Under the pieces are notes generated by a model that saw only the letters and a list, made by a program, of their open reading frames with translations, searched no databases and was not told the DNA's origin. The position numbers were made by a program, and so were the translations under genes. This document shows positions 10,265 through 19,931 of a stretch of 64,000 nt of DNA, piece by piece (positions within the stretch are counted from its first letter, which is position 1; each line of letters begins with the position of its first letter). This stretch comes from Dactylonectria macrodidyma. Lineage: Eukaryota; Ascomycota; Sordariomycetes; Hypocreales; Nectriaceae. Location of the stretch: NCBI GenBank assembly GCA_020744425.1, contig JAGMUV010000026.1, positions 982,828-1,046,827 of the forward strand. The letters run 5' to 3'.

Positions 10265-10620
10265 CAGTGATCGGAATGGTCTGGTATGGTCTGGTATGGT
10301 GATGCGAATATACCGCGGAGGTCACATAAAGTGAGGTTGTCATGTTGATTTAGAAAGATGGATGACGAGCTAAGACTACAGTTGAGGACGTGAGCATAAG
10401 GTCTCCTTTCTCACGTGATGTGACATATAATGCCAGTCTTAAGCACCAGGCCCAAGACTGGTTCTTCACGTATCATATCCCGGGCTTTAAAGGAAGTTAT
10501 CACTGCCCTCAGTGAGCCTTAGGAAGATGCTTTCCTTGCCGTCAGTCCGTTCGAATCGAATCCATCCTTGCTTCCTGATCTTTCCATCACACAGTCATTA
10601 TACCAGGCCCATCAGGGCGT
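10265..10620. other. Spacer, probably gypsy 3' non-coding sequence and hAT debris
   Basis: A short triplicated motif (GGTCTGGTATG) lies near 10276-10300. I could not identify an LTR in this stretch with confidence, although the 3' LTR of the neighbouring gypsy fragment would be expected here. Confidence 0.35.
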
Positions 10621-11205
10621 TCATTTCATCTTCCGCTGCGAGTTACGTCGCGGTCCTTCATCCACTTCGAATGCCTCTGGGTGAGCGGTCTTGAAGTCGG
10701 CGATGACTTCAGGATCGATGTCTGCAGTCCGGACCCAGGCATCGTGTTCAGGCCCCCAGCCTTTCCATCGAACCCAAAAGCCCTCAAACGGTGTAGCCTT
10801 CCGACCAAGGCGGCGGACCTCTCTGCGCATGATCCTTTCCACTACATACTGGCCGTCATCTTCCTCTACTGGGCTAGGTTCCTCAGGCTGGAAGGCGTCA
10901 GCGTGAGCGGGTTGAAGCTGCTGGCATGATATCACTGGATGTATCTTCCACGCGGGTGGTAGCTCGAGCTCGGCTGCGAGGTCTCCAACCATTCGCTTAA
11001 TCTCAAAAGGGCCGGTGCGTTGCTGCGACCACTTCCTTGCGGGCTTTCCTGGCAGGTGGTACCCGTCGTGAAGGCGTAGATACACCTTATCGCCAGCTTT
11101 AAGCTGAATTGGGCGGTGTTTCGCATCGTACCATCGCTTGGCCTTGGCCGCTGCGAAGTCCATCGCAGTGATGTTATTGGATTGGAGGGCAATTTGGATT
11201 GGACT
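10621..11205 (-). pseudogene. Ty3/gypsy chromovirus polyprotein, C-terminal fragment (integrase tail and chromodomain)
   Basis: About 190 residues are open up to the stop at 10621. The upstream part (AMDFAAAKAKRWYDAKHRPIQLKAGDKVYLRLHDGY, then GPFEIKRMVGDLAAELELP) is the GPY/F-like end of a chromoviral integrase. The last ~60 residues (YVVERIMRREVRR...GFWVRWKGWGPEHDAWVRTADI) form a chromodomain, which directs insertion to marked chromatin. The protein is cut off at about 11205 by the tail of a LINE, and no gag, protease or reverse transcriptase is found on the far side of that LINE. It is therefore a truncated relic. Confidence 0.8.
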
Positions 11206-11577
11206 GGAGTGGACGGAAAATGGCTGGACTGGATTTGGGTTTCTCGAAGATTTGGATTGGATTGGATTGATTGTCCTGGAGCTCCTGGAGCTCCAGTGGT
11301 CTAATACGGATTGGATTGGATTTTATTTCGCCCGGAGGGAAGTCCCTATAGGGCCTTGAGACAATCTAGTTCACATTTCAGTACATTGGTCCCTGACACC
11401 CCAAGCCCCACGGATCCTCGTCTCATCGCTTGCTGCTCAACCTCGTCGCTGCTTGTTCTATGACAGGCCTGCTTGAAGGCCAAATTCTGCAAGTGTTCAG
11501 CATCCTATCCTCGGCAGCTGAAGCACGGTCTGCCAAAATTGAGGCTGCTTTTTGTTAGTATAGTCGCACGCTAGAGG

Positions 11578-14500
11578 TTAGTTTGCCGATGGCCGCTGGC
11601 CCGCATCGAGCCTGTGCGTCGCGATAGCAAATTTGATTGCCGCACGCACAGCCTGCATGTTTGGCTTCCACTTTTCGTCGTCCGACGCAGCTTTTCCTCC
11701 CAAGAAGAAAGACAAATTCCCAATCTTTGTTCGCGAGCATTTAAACATGGCTTCCCGTTGCATTGTCCACTTTTTGCATCGGAAGAGGAAGTGCCCAATC
11801 GTCTCTGCTGCTTGTCCACAATCGCATATGTCCGATTCCGCTGCCCCTATCCTGTGAAGATAACTGTTCAGTCGTATCATCCCAGTCCGAAGCTGGGCTA
11901 TCACGTCCGATTCTTTTCTTTTTAACGAGTCGTATAGTGCACGGGTGTGCTTGCCCGGCAGCGCCTTGTCGATGCGCTTTGAGTACTGTCCAACCCCTTC
12001 CGGAAGTCGCCCACACTGCCGTTGTTGGAGGAGCGCCAGTCGAAGTGTTGTGGACCTTGCTTGGTACGACGGTGTCTCTACCACGCACTCTGCTTTGGTA
12101 GCTCTCTGCGCTGCTGCCTTGGCCATCGGTCCCAATGCAAAACCTTCGGCCTTAGCCGGCACCCACATGACTCTAACAGAACAGCCTCTTTTCCGAAGGC
12201 ACTTGGTGCGGTCGTATATCTGACGGATAGTGCATTGACCGGATTGCTGCCGGGGCCTCCTGATCACTTCCACGGCCGAGCGGTTGCTCGTCATGACCGT
12301 TACGTCCCGAAAAGGAAGCCTGGTCGGCGTGCACTCCAACGCCATCGCTATTGCTGCTAGTTCCGCTGTGTACGGATTCTGCTCGTCTCCGGGCCCGACA
12401 GTGACGGAATAGCTGGCAACCACCTCGCCTGCGCTGTTGCGAGTCGCGTCGCACACGACGCCTCCCATTCCCACTATGCCGCCCTTCTTCGAGCTAGATG
12501 TTGCTATGATGGTGCCCTCGACGTCGTTTGGTGCCTTGGCTGCCTTCGCTAGGTCGTCCTCGACCACTACTGGGATGCGACTGGTCCATGGCGGCAACGC
12601 ATACTCATGGATAACCTCCATCCGCTCCGTATGGTCCCTTTCCACCGCCGAGACAATTTTCTGCATTGGTGATATAAATCGCTTGCTTGCCTTGTTCTTC
12701 AAAGCTGCCAGCGGGTGTGTCTTCGGAAGGGTCCGCAAGTTGATGCAGAATCTTGTCGCGGCTTGTCTGCGTCGTTGCTCTACCGTCTGGATACTGGCTT
12801 CGGCCTCGGCCACCGCCGTTGCGACAGTACGGAACGCTCCTGTAATTGCCTGCGCTCCCACCAACTGCGCTTTGTTCAGCCAGGCAGCTTCTCTTGCGCG
12901 GCGAGCGTGCGTCCAGACGTTGGAGGCATAGTCCATCACCGGCGCGACCGTCGCTACGAATAACTGTCTCGCCACCCTCGGTGACAGCATTTTCAACCTT
13001 CTCAGACACATGGCGGCGGTGAGCCCCTTGGCGGCGGCTCTAGCCATGTGCTCCTGGTACCGCAGGCCTACGTCCATGACCACTCCCAGAATTTTTGCGC
13101 TGTTTTTAGGTTTGACCTCGTTCTCTTTGATCCAAAACGACCTGTCACTGTTACGCACGGCGACTCGCGTGAAGTGGATGACTGTCGTCTTGTCCGCTTC
13201 AAACGTTGCACCGCTGCGTCTCTCCCACTCGAGCGCTTGGTTAATGATCGACTGAATGCCTGCCCGGTTCGCCTCCGCGGTCGGGCCGGTCACCCAGGCC
13301 GAGTAATCGTCCACGAATGCAATTGAGCCGCCTTCCGCCTTAATTCTTCTCTGCACTAAATCTGCGTTGAAGAAGAGGAACAAGACGGGTGACAGCGGCG
13401 ATCCCTGAGGGAGACCTGCTTGGGGTAGCTCTCGCTGCTCAGACGTGTACCCGTTCACCACCATCGAGGCTGTTCGCCCGGAGCAGAAGGCATCGATCCA
13501 CCTGACCAGTCTGTCTGGTATCCCTCTCGCCTTCATCCTCTCGAGTAGTCGCTCTTTGCACACTCCGTTGTAGGCGCCTTTAACATCGAAACTGATCAGG
13601 CTGAGCACTTTGCGAGCTCTCCATGCCTTGTAAATTTGTTCCTGCAGGAGCAGGAGCGCTTGCTCGGCCGACCGTCGCTTCCTCGCTCCGAAGTGGTTTG
13701 CGGGCAGGAGCCCGTAAGTCTCTACTGCGTAGGAGATGCGCTCAGCGACGACCGCTTCCATTATTTTACCAAGGGTTGACAAAAGCGATATCGGTCGCCA
13801 CGCCTTCGCCACCGTGTAGTCTCCCTTGTCCGGCTTCTTCAGCGGGATGATTTTCGCACTTCTCCATTGGTGAGGCACTATGCCGTCTCTGAGCGACGCA
13901 TCGAAGAGAGCTAAGACCCGGTACTTTACCACCGGCCAGAGTCGTCTCCACACCATCGCCGGGAGGCCATCTTCGCCGGGTGCTTTCCACGGTTTTGCTG
14001 CCATGACTTCTTCCTCGATTTCTTCCAGGGTCAGGTCCGGCATGGGCACCGCCTTCCGCTGTTGTCGCACTCCTTCGTCTTCGATTCTCGCTGGCAAGGG
14101 AGGAAAGAACGTGCCGAGCAGCTCCTCGGCTTGTTCTGCCTTGTCCTTTGTCCTAGATCCATTTCCTCTCTTCAAGGGTGGCACCTTATCGCCCATGGTG
14201 TCCTTGCTAGGTTCGAGATACTTGGCCGCTTTCCAGATGTTGACATCTTCGGCCAGGAAGTCGTCCCAATGTGCTTTCTTCTGGCTCCGTATGGCGTCGT
14301 GGTACTCCTTGGCTGCTTCCTTGGCTCGTCGTTCCAGGTCTGGCCGCGCTTGACCTGCTCGCCGTTGCGCCCTCGCTTGGTTCCGCCAGAACGTGTATGC
14401 CCGCCGCAATCGTGTTAGGTCCTTTGTCCACCAGCGTTTCGCATACGGTGGAGGTTGTGCTCGAGGCGTCAGCTCGTGGATTGCCTCTATGACGACTCGC

Positions 14501-15357
14501 ATCAGCTGGTCCGTCTGCGTCTGCACGTCGACAGCCCAGGGGAGCGGCCGGAGGTTATCTTCCACTCTGGCTCCTATAAGAGTCCAAGGAGCGTTCTTGA
14601 ACAACAATCTTTGTGCCGTGATCCTCTCGGGCATCACGATGTCAAATATCGTCTGGATCGCTCTGTGGTCTGACCCGTGATCGGTCGGATGGAGGGCGCA
14701 CGTCACCATCTCGTCTGCCAATTCCGACGTTGCGAGCACCAAGTCGATGGTGCTCTCTTTGTCCGGGCCTTGCCACGTCTTCGTGCCCCTCGGAAGGAGG
14801 CTGCAGAGGCCGTGCTCGTTCATCAAGTCGATGATTGGCTCGGCTTCGCCTTGTCTTCTTGCTGATACCTCATCTCCGGTCCAGAGTAGGTCATGGCGAT
14901 TGAAGTCTCCAGCCAGCACCACGTCCGTACGCGTACCGGTGCCATTGCGGAATCGCTGGATCAGGCCATGCAGTACTCTAACTGTAGATGTCAGCGCCTC
15001 TGTGTTCTTCCCTTTCACATACACTGATACCATCAGGATGTCTCTCTCTGGCAGTCGAAGCACCGCGGCCGCGAGATCTGCTGATGGTATCGGCACCTGC
15101 TCCGCCTCGATGTCGCTTCGTACCCAGAGCATGCTTCGGATCGGCCAGGGCGCATCGTGCGTGTGCGTTGGTATCATCTTCGTCCAGTTGCTGTGCCCCG
15201 CAGGGCTCGTTACCACCTTGCCGTCGATCTTTTTTGCGTAAGGTTCAGAGACCGCCAGCACTCCGTAGTCCTTGAGGTCTGCGTCGTTCATCAAACTTTG
15301 TTGTACCGGTTCTCGCTTTCGTACATTGAGCTGTAGGATGCGGAAGGTCTTACACAT
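11578..15357 (-). CDS. LINE ORF2: endonuclease, reverse transcriptase and RNase H
   Basis: A single open frame of 1,259 residues starts at the ATG at 15357, which overlaps the stop of ORF1. An APE-type endonuclease occupies roughly residues 1-235, with AGDFNRHD near 150 and GSDHRAI near 230. The reverse transcriptase follows, with KAPGEDG, FGARKRRSAEQAL, SFDVKGAYNGV, GLPQGSPLSPVLF and the catalytic FVDDYSAWVTG near 685. A ribonuclease H domain lies around residues 1000-1130, and a terminal Cys/His motif (CDCGQAAETIGHFLFRC) near 1185. The enzyme nicks target DNA and reverse-transcribes the element RNA on the spot. An upstream extension of the frame to 15567 exists but overlaps the ORF1 zinc knuckles, so the later ATG is preferred. 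No disabling change is visible. Confidence 0.9.
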   Translation of the reverse strand: MCKTFRILQLNVRKREPVQQSLMNDADLKDYGVLAVSEPYAKKIDGKVVTSPAGHSNWTKMIPTHTHDAPWPIRSMLWVRSDIEAEQVPIPSADLAAAVLRLPERDILMVSVYVKGKNTEALTSTVRVLHGLIQRFRNGTGTRTDVVLAGDFNRHDLLWTGDEVSARRQGEAEPIIDLMNEHGLCSLLPRGTKTWQGPDKESTIDLVLATSELADEMVTCALHPTDHGSDHRAIQTIFDIVMPERITAQRLLFKNAPWTLIGARVEDNLRPLPWAVDVQTQTDQLMRVVIEAIHELTPRAQPPPYAKRWWTKDLTRLRRAYTFWRNQARAQRRAGQARPDLERRAKEAAKEYHDAIRSQKKAHWDDFLAEDVNIWKAAKYLEPSKDTMGDKVPPLKRGNGSRTKDKAEQAEELLGTFFPPLPARIEDEGVRQQRKAVPMPDLTLEEIEEEVMAAKPWKAPGEDGLPAMVWRRLWPVVKYRVLALFDASLRDGIVPHQWRSAKIIPLKKPDKGDYTVAKAWRPISLLSTLGKIMEAVVAERISYAVETYGLLPANHFGARKRRSAEQALLLLQEQIYKAWRARKVLSLISFDVKGAYNGVCKERLLERMKARGIPDRLVRWIDAFCSGRTASMVVNGYTSEQRELPQAGLPQGSPLSPVLFLFFNADLVQRRIKAEGGSIAFVDDYSAWVTGPTAEANRAGIQSIINQALEWERRSGATFEADKTTVIHFTRVAVRNSDRSFWIKENEVKPKNSAKILGVVMDVGLRYQEHMARAAAKGLTAAMCLRRLKMLSPRVARQLFVATVAPVMDYASNVWTHARRAREAAWLNKAQLVGAQAITGAFRTVATAVAEAEASIQTVEQRRRQAATRFCINLRTLPKTHPLAALKNKASKRFISPMQKIVSAVERDHTERMEVIHEYALPPWTSRIPVVVEDDLAKAAKAPNDVEGTIIATSSSKKGGIVGMGGVVCDATRNSAGEVVASYSVTVGPGDEQNPYTAELAAIAMALECTPTRLPFRDVTVMTSNRSAVEVIRRPRQQSGQCTIRQIYDRTKCLRKRGCSVRVMWVPAKAEGFALGPMAKAAAQRATKAECVVETPSYQARSTTLRLALLQQRQCGRLPEGVGQYSKRIDKALPGKHTRALYDSLKRKESDVIAQLRTGMIRLNSYLHRIGAAESDICDCGQAAETIGHFLFRCKKWTMQREAMFKCSRTKIGNLSFFLGGKAASDDEKWKPNMQAVRAAIKFAIATHRLDAGQRPSAN

Positions 15358-16702
15358 CGCTGCGTGCGTTCCGCACACGGCAGTTCCGGCTGAACGATTC
15401 GTGTGGTCCGCCGCACAGTACGCACTTCGGTTCCACCGCCAGGCACTCCCTGTGATGATGCCCCGGTCCCGCGCATCTTCCGCAAATCTGAGCGTTCTTG
15501 CACCGGAACGACTTGTGGCCAATCTCTTGGCAGTTGTAGCACTGTACTGGTCCCTTGCGTGGTTCAAAGACGTTTGTGCACGCTGATTCCCCGGCTAGGT
15601 CAAAGTAGTGTCCGTCCACGAGCCGCATCGCGTCGTTCCCCTTCGTGACGTACACCACCATCGATCCGTACGCTTTTCCCGATTCCTTTTTGCTTAGCCA
15701 TGAGATTTTGGCAATATTGACATTATTCTCGGCGCCGAGCGCTTCAGCCGCCCCAGGTAGGACGTTCCCTTCTGCGTCTAGCACTGCGGTTCGGTTGGCG
15801 TTGTCCACCTTCACCGGGTAGAGCTGGTCTCTCATCACCCTCACTCCCACGACCGCCGTCTTCTGCGCGGCTTCCTTGACCTGCTTTAATTCGTTTTCAT
15901 CTCTGCAGATGACCTTGACTCGCTCTGCGCTCCGGGCATCCCTTACGACTGCCGCGCATCTCCACGCCGCCTGGCCATCCTTCGCCCTCATCTCACTTTC
16001 GATGGCTTTCCGGATTGGTCCCACCTGTGCACGGTCTCTGTTCCCTTCTTCGACCCGCGACGTGTCAATCGTGCAATAGAGCTCATTTGCCAAAGACGAT
16101 GCCAAGGTGTTGTTAGAGACGTTCGTCCTCACATTGCTAGGCTCGGATGAGGGTGGCGAACGCGTGACGTCAGCGAAAGAGACCGGCGGGGTAGCCGGGG
16201 GGCGCGCCGCGATAGCTTCAAGCAGCTCGTGTGCTCGCTTCAGGTCATGGCCCATCTGCTGCTTGGTGTCCTCGAATCGTTGGCTCAAATCTCGTATACA
16301 GTTCAGCTGCCCCTCAGCTGCTTCCTTCAACTCTCGGATGGTCTCTTGCTGGTTACGGATGGTTTCGCTCTGCTCCTTGATCGCCTCCTTCATCCCTTGG
16401 AACTCAGCGCGGTACTGGCCCAACAACTCCAACGCACTCTGGAGCGTCGCTCCTCCCTCATCGGTGCTGTCGCTGCCGTTTCCATTTCTTATGTCGGTCG
16501 CGCATTCCACTTCAATTGTTTTCGCGTTCGTCGTCGTTCTTGTTGCATATCGGCTGCTTTTGTTCGATTCCTTCCCTTGGTCGTCAATTTTGCGTTTCAT
16601 GACACGGCGCCCTGTTGGCGTCGACATGGGACCCCGCGGCCCCACCACGGTCCCCGCACTCGCCAGGGCACTCATGATGCAGGGTGGTCCACCACAGCAC
16701 AA
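15350..16702 (-). CDS. LINE ORF1: gag-like RNA-binding protein
   Basis: An open frame of 450 residues. The N-terminal part is basic. A long Gln/Glu-rich coiled coil covers roughly residues 80-170 (repeated EQSETIRNQQETIREL). The central domain carries TIDTSRVEEGNRDRAQVG and a conserved region found again in the LINE at 59200-60684. Three zinc knuckles close the protein: CYNCQEIGHKSFRC, CGRCAGPGHHHREC and CVLCGGPHESFSRNC. It should bind element RNA and form the ribonucleoprotein used for insertion. The stop codon at 15350-15352 overlaps the ORF2 start. A later ATG at MSALAS could be the true start. Confidence 0.85.
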   Translation of the reverse strand: MCCGGPPCIMSALASAGTVVGPRGPMSTPTGRRVMKRKIDDQGKESNKSSRYATRTTTNAKTIEVECATDIRNGNGSDSTDEGGATLQSALELLGQYRAEFQGMKEAIKEQSETIRNQQETIRELKEAAEGQLNCIRDLSQRFEDTKQQMGHDLKRAHELLEAIAARPPATPPVSFADVTRSPPSSEPSNVRTNVSNNTLASSLANELYCTIDTSRVEEGNRDRAQVGPIRKAIESEMRAKDGQAAWRCAAVVRDARSAERVKVICRDENELKQVKEAAQKTAVVGVRVMRDQLYPVKVDNANRTAVLDAEGNVLPGAAEALGAENNVNIAKISWLSKKESGKAYGSMVVYVTKGNDAMRLVDGHYFDLAGESACTNVFEPRKGPVQCYNCQEIGHKSFRCKNAQICGRCAGPGHHHRECLAVEPKCVLCGGPHESFSRNCRVRNARSDV

Positions 16703-16772
16703 CTCTTTGAAGTAAGAAGATATAGAGATATAGAGATTTCAAGAAATCTTTTTCCGCTCAAAAGATAGATCA

Positions 16773-17099
16773 GTCTAATACGGATTGGATTGGATTGGAT
16801 TTTATTTCGCCCGGAGGGAAGTCCCTATAGGGCCTTGATACAATCTAGTTCACATTTCAGAACATTTGGTACCTGACACCCCAAGCCCCACGGATTGTCG
16901 TCTCATCGCTTGCTGCTCAACCTCGTCGCTGCTTGTTCCATGACAGGCCTGCTTGAAGGCCAAATTCTGCAAGTGTTCAGCATCCTATCCTCGGCAGCTG
17001 AAGCACGGTCTGCCAAAATTGAGGCTGCTTTTTGTTAGTATAGTCGCACGCTAGAGGTTAGTTTGCCGATGGCCGCTGGCCCGCATCGAGCCTGTGCGT
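16773..17099 (-). repeat. 5'-truncated LINE copy (3' UTR only), copy B
   Basis: The stretch repeats the LINE 3' region found at about 11300-11625, beginning with the tail (TAATACGGATTGGATTGG) and continuing through CGCCCGGAGGGAAGTCCC to GCATCGAGCCTGTGCGT. It differs at only a few positions. It stops where the ORF2 3' end would begin to extend, so it is a short, 5'-truncated insertion in the same orientation as the full element next to it. Confidence 0.85.
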
Positions 17100-17319
17100 A
17101 TTGGATTGGATTTTATTTCGCCCGGAGGGAAGTCCCTATAGGGCCTTGACACAATCTAGTTCACATTTCATACATTTGGTCCCTGACACCCCAAGCCCCA
17201 CGGATCGTCGTCTCATCGCTTGCTGCTCAACCTCGTCGCTCCTTGTTCCATGACAGGCCTGCTTGAAGGCCAAATTCTGCAAGTGTTCAGCATCCTATCC
17301 TCGGCAGCTGAAGCACGGT
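17100..17319 (-). repeat. 5'-truncated LINE copy (3' UTR only), copy C
   Basis: A third copy of the same 3' UTR starts directly with TTGGATTGGATTTTATTTCG and ends at GCTGAAGCACGGT, 220 bp in all. It has the same orientation as copies A and B and only scattered base differences. It is shorter at its 5' end than copy B. Confidence 0.85.
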
Positions 17320-18128
17320 AGGACGATAGGGGTCACTGTTGCAAAACCCCGTTTTGGGTTTAGGTGCTCTTCTCCTTAGTCATCGGGGTACTTTGAGTCG
17401 CCATGGAATATGTACCGCGGACTGGCTGCGGGCCCGCGTGGTGACCTTTGCCAGTCTAATATCCTGCTTCAAGCTTCAGGTGCAAAATGGGTTCCGATCG
17501 AGCTGTTTGGTGTCACATAGATACAGTACGCACAACGCGATATTAGGAACTTTGTTCCGATAATATGAATTAATTCTTTCTAATTCATTCACTAAACACC
17601 TTCACTATGCTATTATCACGATCGCAACGCACCTGCACCGCAATGAAAGCCCAGTTGCCCAACCCATCTGCAACTCGCGATGACGAGCAGCGTCGTGAGC
17701 CTAGCGAGGATTACCGCAGTAATCCCGCTCCCGGTCACCAGCGACCTAGCGCAGTAACCTCCCTCTTAAATGAGTCTAGTGAAGCCATCCATCATAGCCA
17801 AGGACGATGTTGTTTTTGTTCTTCTTAAACTAAAATCTCGCTTCAACCCGGATTCCAACCCCTTCCGGACCCAGGATCAAGCCAGGTCCAAAACTCTGGC
17901 ACTTCCGGGCTCATACAATGAGTTGGTGGACGTTGAGGACTCTCCGCCACGGTCAGTGAGTCCATAAGGGTAACCCTGGAGTCGATGTCTCAGCGCTTTG
18001 GGAATGATCAGGCTCGACTCTCCGACACTGATGTTGCTGGGACACTCCCACCCGCACACTCCAACCGCTTCAAAGGGACAGAAATCCCCACGACATTTGC
18101 TGTCCGACGTATGAAACGGAAGGATTAA
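17320..18128 (+). other. Unidentified region with a degraded coding stretch
   Basis: No domain is recognised. Two partial plus-strand frames read as plausible protein: one ending with YNELVDVEDSPPRS near 17960, and another from about 17960 to a TAA at 18126-18128 (ESIRVTLESMSQRFGNDQARLSDTD...VRRMKRKD). They are in different frames, so this may be the decayed 3' end of a gene. The last stop abuts, without a gap, the stop of the convergent integrase-like gene. 17320-17640 shows nothing I recognise. Confidence 0.35.
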
Positions 18129-19855
18129 CTACTCGGGCTCCCCATTCGAAATATCGCTATCCTCCCCATCATCACTTATTCCCTCCACGTCGTTTCCTTC
18201 TTCGTCCTCGTATCCTAGTTCAACAAGCGGTTGCTCTGCTGGTTCCCCATCTCCAAGTTCATCCTGGCAGGCTTGATTTGCTCGCTCATATAATGCTTGC
18301 TATATGCGTTTAGATTGAGCAATTCGGGACGAAAGGGAACGCCTTACATATTCAACAACGCCACCGGTTGGCGCTTTACGATATGCCAGTACAGGCTGCC
18401 GGCCGCTTTCGATGTGTTGAATGATTCTGTCTCGAAGACCAAGGTAGAAACGCTTGAAAGGCCGCAACTTGTCCGGCTCCTGGGGAGTCCCAAGGGCTAC
18501 GTTGTCGTAGCCCATTTCGTTGAGAACTTGGCGACACCAATCCTTTGTCTCTGGCTCCAAACAGGTGCTAATGTCGATCTCAGCCAATGGCCCCTCCATT
18601 TCAGCTAGAACGGAACGGTCAATGGGGATGCCCCAGTTGCATGCCTTGTCTGGGTCCGGGTAGTGGTAATTCATCCAGGGCTGGCCGTGGACCACATGGG
18701 GGCGGTTCTTCTGAAGACGAATTCGATGAAGATTCCACGCCTCCACAAAGTCGAAAAGTTCTTGGCGTAATAAATCTTCAAACACGGCGTAGATTGCGAT
18801 CTGATCCTCCAACATGTCGCCGTCGAAGTCCCGTCCCTGGCGAGCTCTCCAAAGTAGTCCACCCACTGCCGGGATGAGACATGCAGCATGCTCTCCCACC
18901 ATTTCTCAATCTTGATATTCTTCGTACTCGGCGCCGCCTTGTAGGAATCCTTTAGGCGTTTCCCTTGCTGGAAGACCTGCCCATTCCACTCCACCCGCCC
19001 ATCTGCGGCCAAAGCAAAGTTCCAATGGGCTGCTGCCACTAGGGGCGTTTCGCTGCCCCTGTCTGCCTGCAGATACCATGGCCGGAAGCCGTATGCGTCG
19101 CATGCAGCCAAGTACTGCTTCAAGACGCTCAAAGCAGTTGTAGAAGAGTGGCCAACATAGAACCAGATAATGTTGCGCGAGTAAGCGTCGATTGCGGCAT
19201 AGATCTCGAATCCATACGCCTTGAGCTTGTCATGGCCGTCAATGCACCACTGGTAATTTGGTCCTGGCACAAGGAACTGTCCCTTCTTCCTCCGAAACAT
19301 CCTTTTCCGGAGCTCGACCTCATTTGGGAACATGATTTTGTACATCTCAAAGAGAGGGTCTCTTGGTACCCAGAGCTGCTTTTGCTGACGAAGATACGGC
19401 TGGAGAAGGTTTCTGCCATAACCCGAAATGGCATTAGAACGTCGCGTCATTTCGATGATGGCCTGCTCTGTCTTCTCCAGCAAGGCGAGTCGCTCCTCAT
19501 CGCTGTTGAGCCTGCGTAGCCAGCGGCGGTCCGGGTGTAGCCTGATGCACTTCAGACCTCGTTTCGTGATCGGCCAGCCCTGTCTCTGTAGAACGCTCAG
19601 CGTCTGCTTCTCGGTAAGCCCAACGCGAAATATCAGGTCGCGAGTGGCCTCTATGAGCTCTGGACTTTCTTTGGTGCGGGCTTGCTGGCGCGGGAGACCC
19701 CAGCTTGCGATTCGGCGAGAGATTGTGCTGAGATTGACGGCGATATGGTAATGCTTCCGAAGCTTATGCTGAATCTTGCTTCGAGAGACACCGTTAAGGT
19801 AGAGGTGGGTGACATAGTCACGGTATTGATCGATTGGATTGGGCGGGCGTGCCAT
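18129..19855 (-). pseudogene. Fungal integrase-core (rve-type DDE) transposase, decayed
   Basis: The minus strand from the ATG at 19855 (MARPPNPIDQYRDYV) encodes an N-terminal helix-turn-helix region (GVSRSKIQHKLRKHY...STISRRIASWGLP). An integrase-like core follows, with aspartates in WCIDGHDKLKAYG, YAAIDAYSRN and LQADRGSETP and a glutamate in IEKWWESM. Two lesions are visible. A one-base frameshift near 18830-18850 moves the frame from YFGELA to DGDMLEDQIAIYAVFEDLL. An in-frame TAG lies at 18300-18302, after which the same frame continues for 56 more codons (an acidic tail) to the stop at 18129. The frame can be read further upstream into the adjoining piggyBac-like repeat, but the 19855 start is the natural one. 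Flanking ends of the parent element were not found. Confidence 0.65.
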
Positions 19856-19931
19856 TGCTGGCGGTGAGTTTGGGGGAATTTTCTTGGTTCCAACAAGAAA
19901 AGGGGGGGACGGCAAGGGCGTGGCCTCACTA

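Larger units (their letters stand above)
11211..16772 (-). mobile_element. Tad1-type non-LTR retrotransposon (LINE-1 of this window), complete coding capacity
   Basis: Two overlapping ORFs on the minus strand, gag-like then endonuclease/reverse transcriptase/RNase H, are followed by a ~270-bp 3' UTR (about 11300-11577) and an irregular tail of TTGGA pentamers on the plus strand (11174-11320). There are no LTRs. Its 5' end abuts the tail of another copy at 16773, leaving a leader of only ~70 bp. The element has landed in a gypsy integrase sequence. Confidence 0.85.

Noticed and set aside
11174..11320. TTGGA pentamers as a telomere-like repeat
   Set aside because: They sit at the 3' end of LINE copies in three places and are irregular; they fit a LINE tail better than a telomere.
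15358..15567. N-terminal extension of LINE ORF2 upstream of 15357
   Set aside because: It lies fully within the ORF1 zinc-knuckle sequence in another frame; the ATG overlapping the ORF1 stop is conserved in both LINEs.
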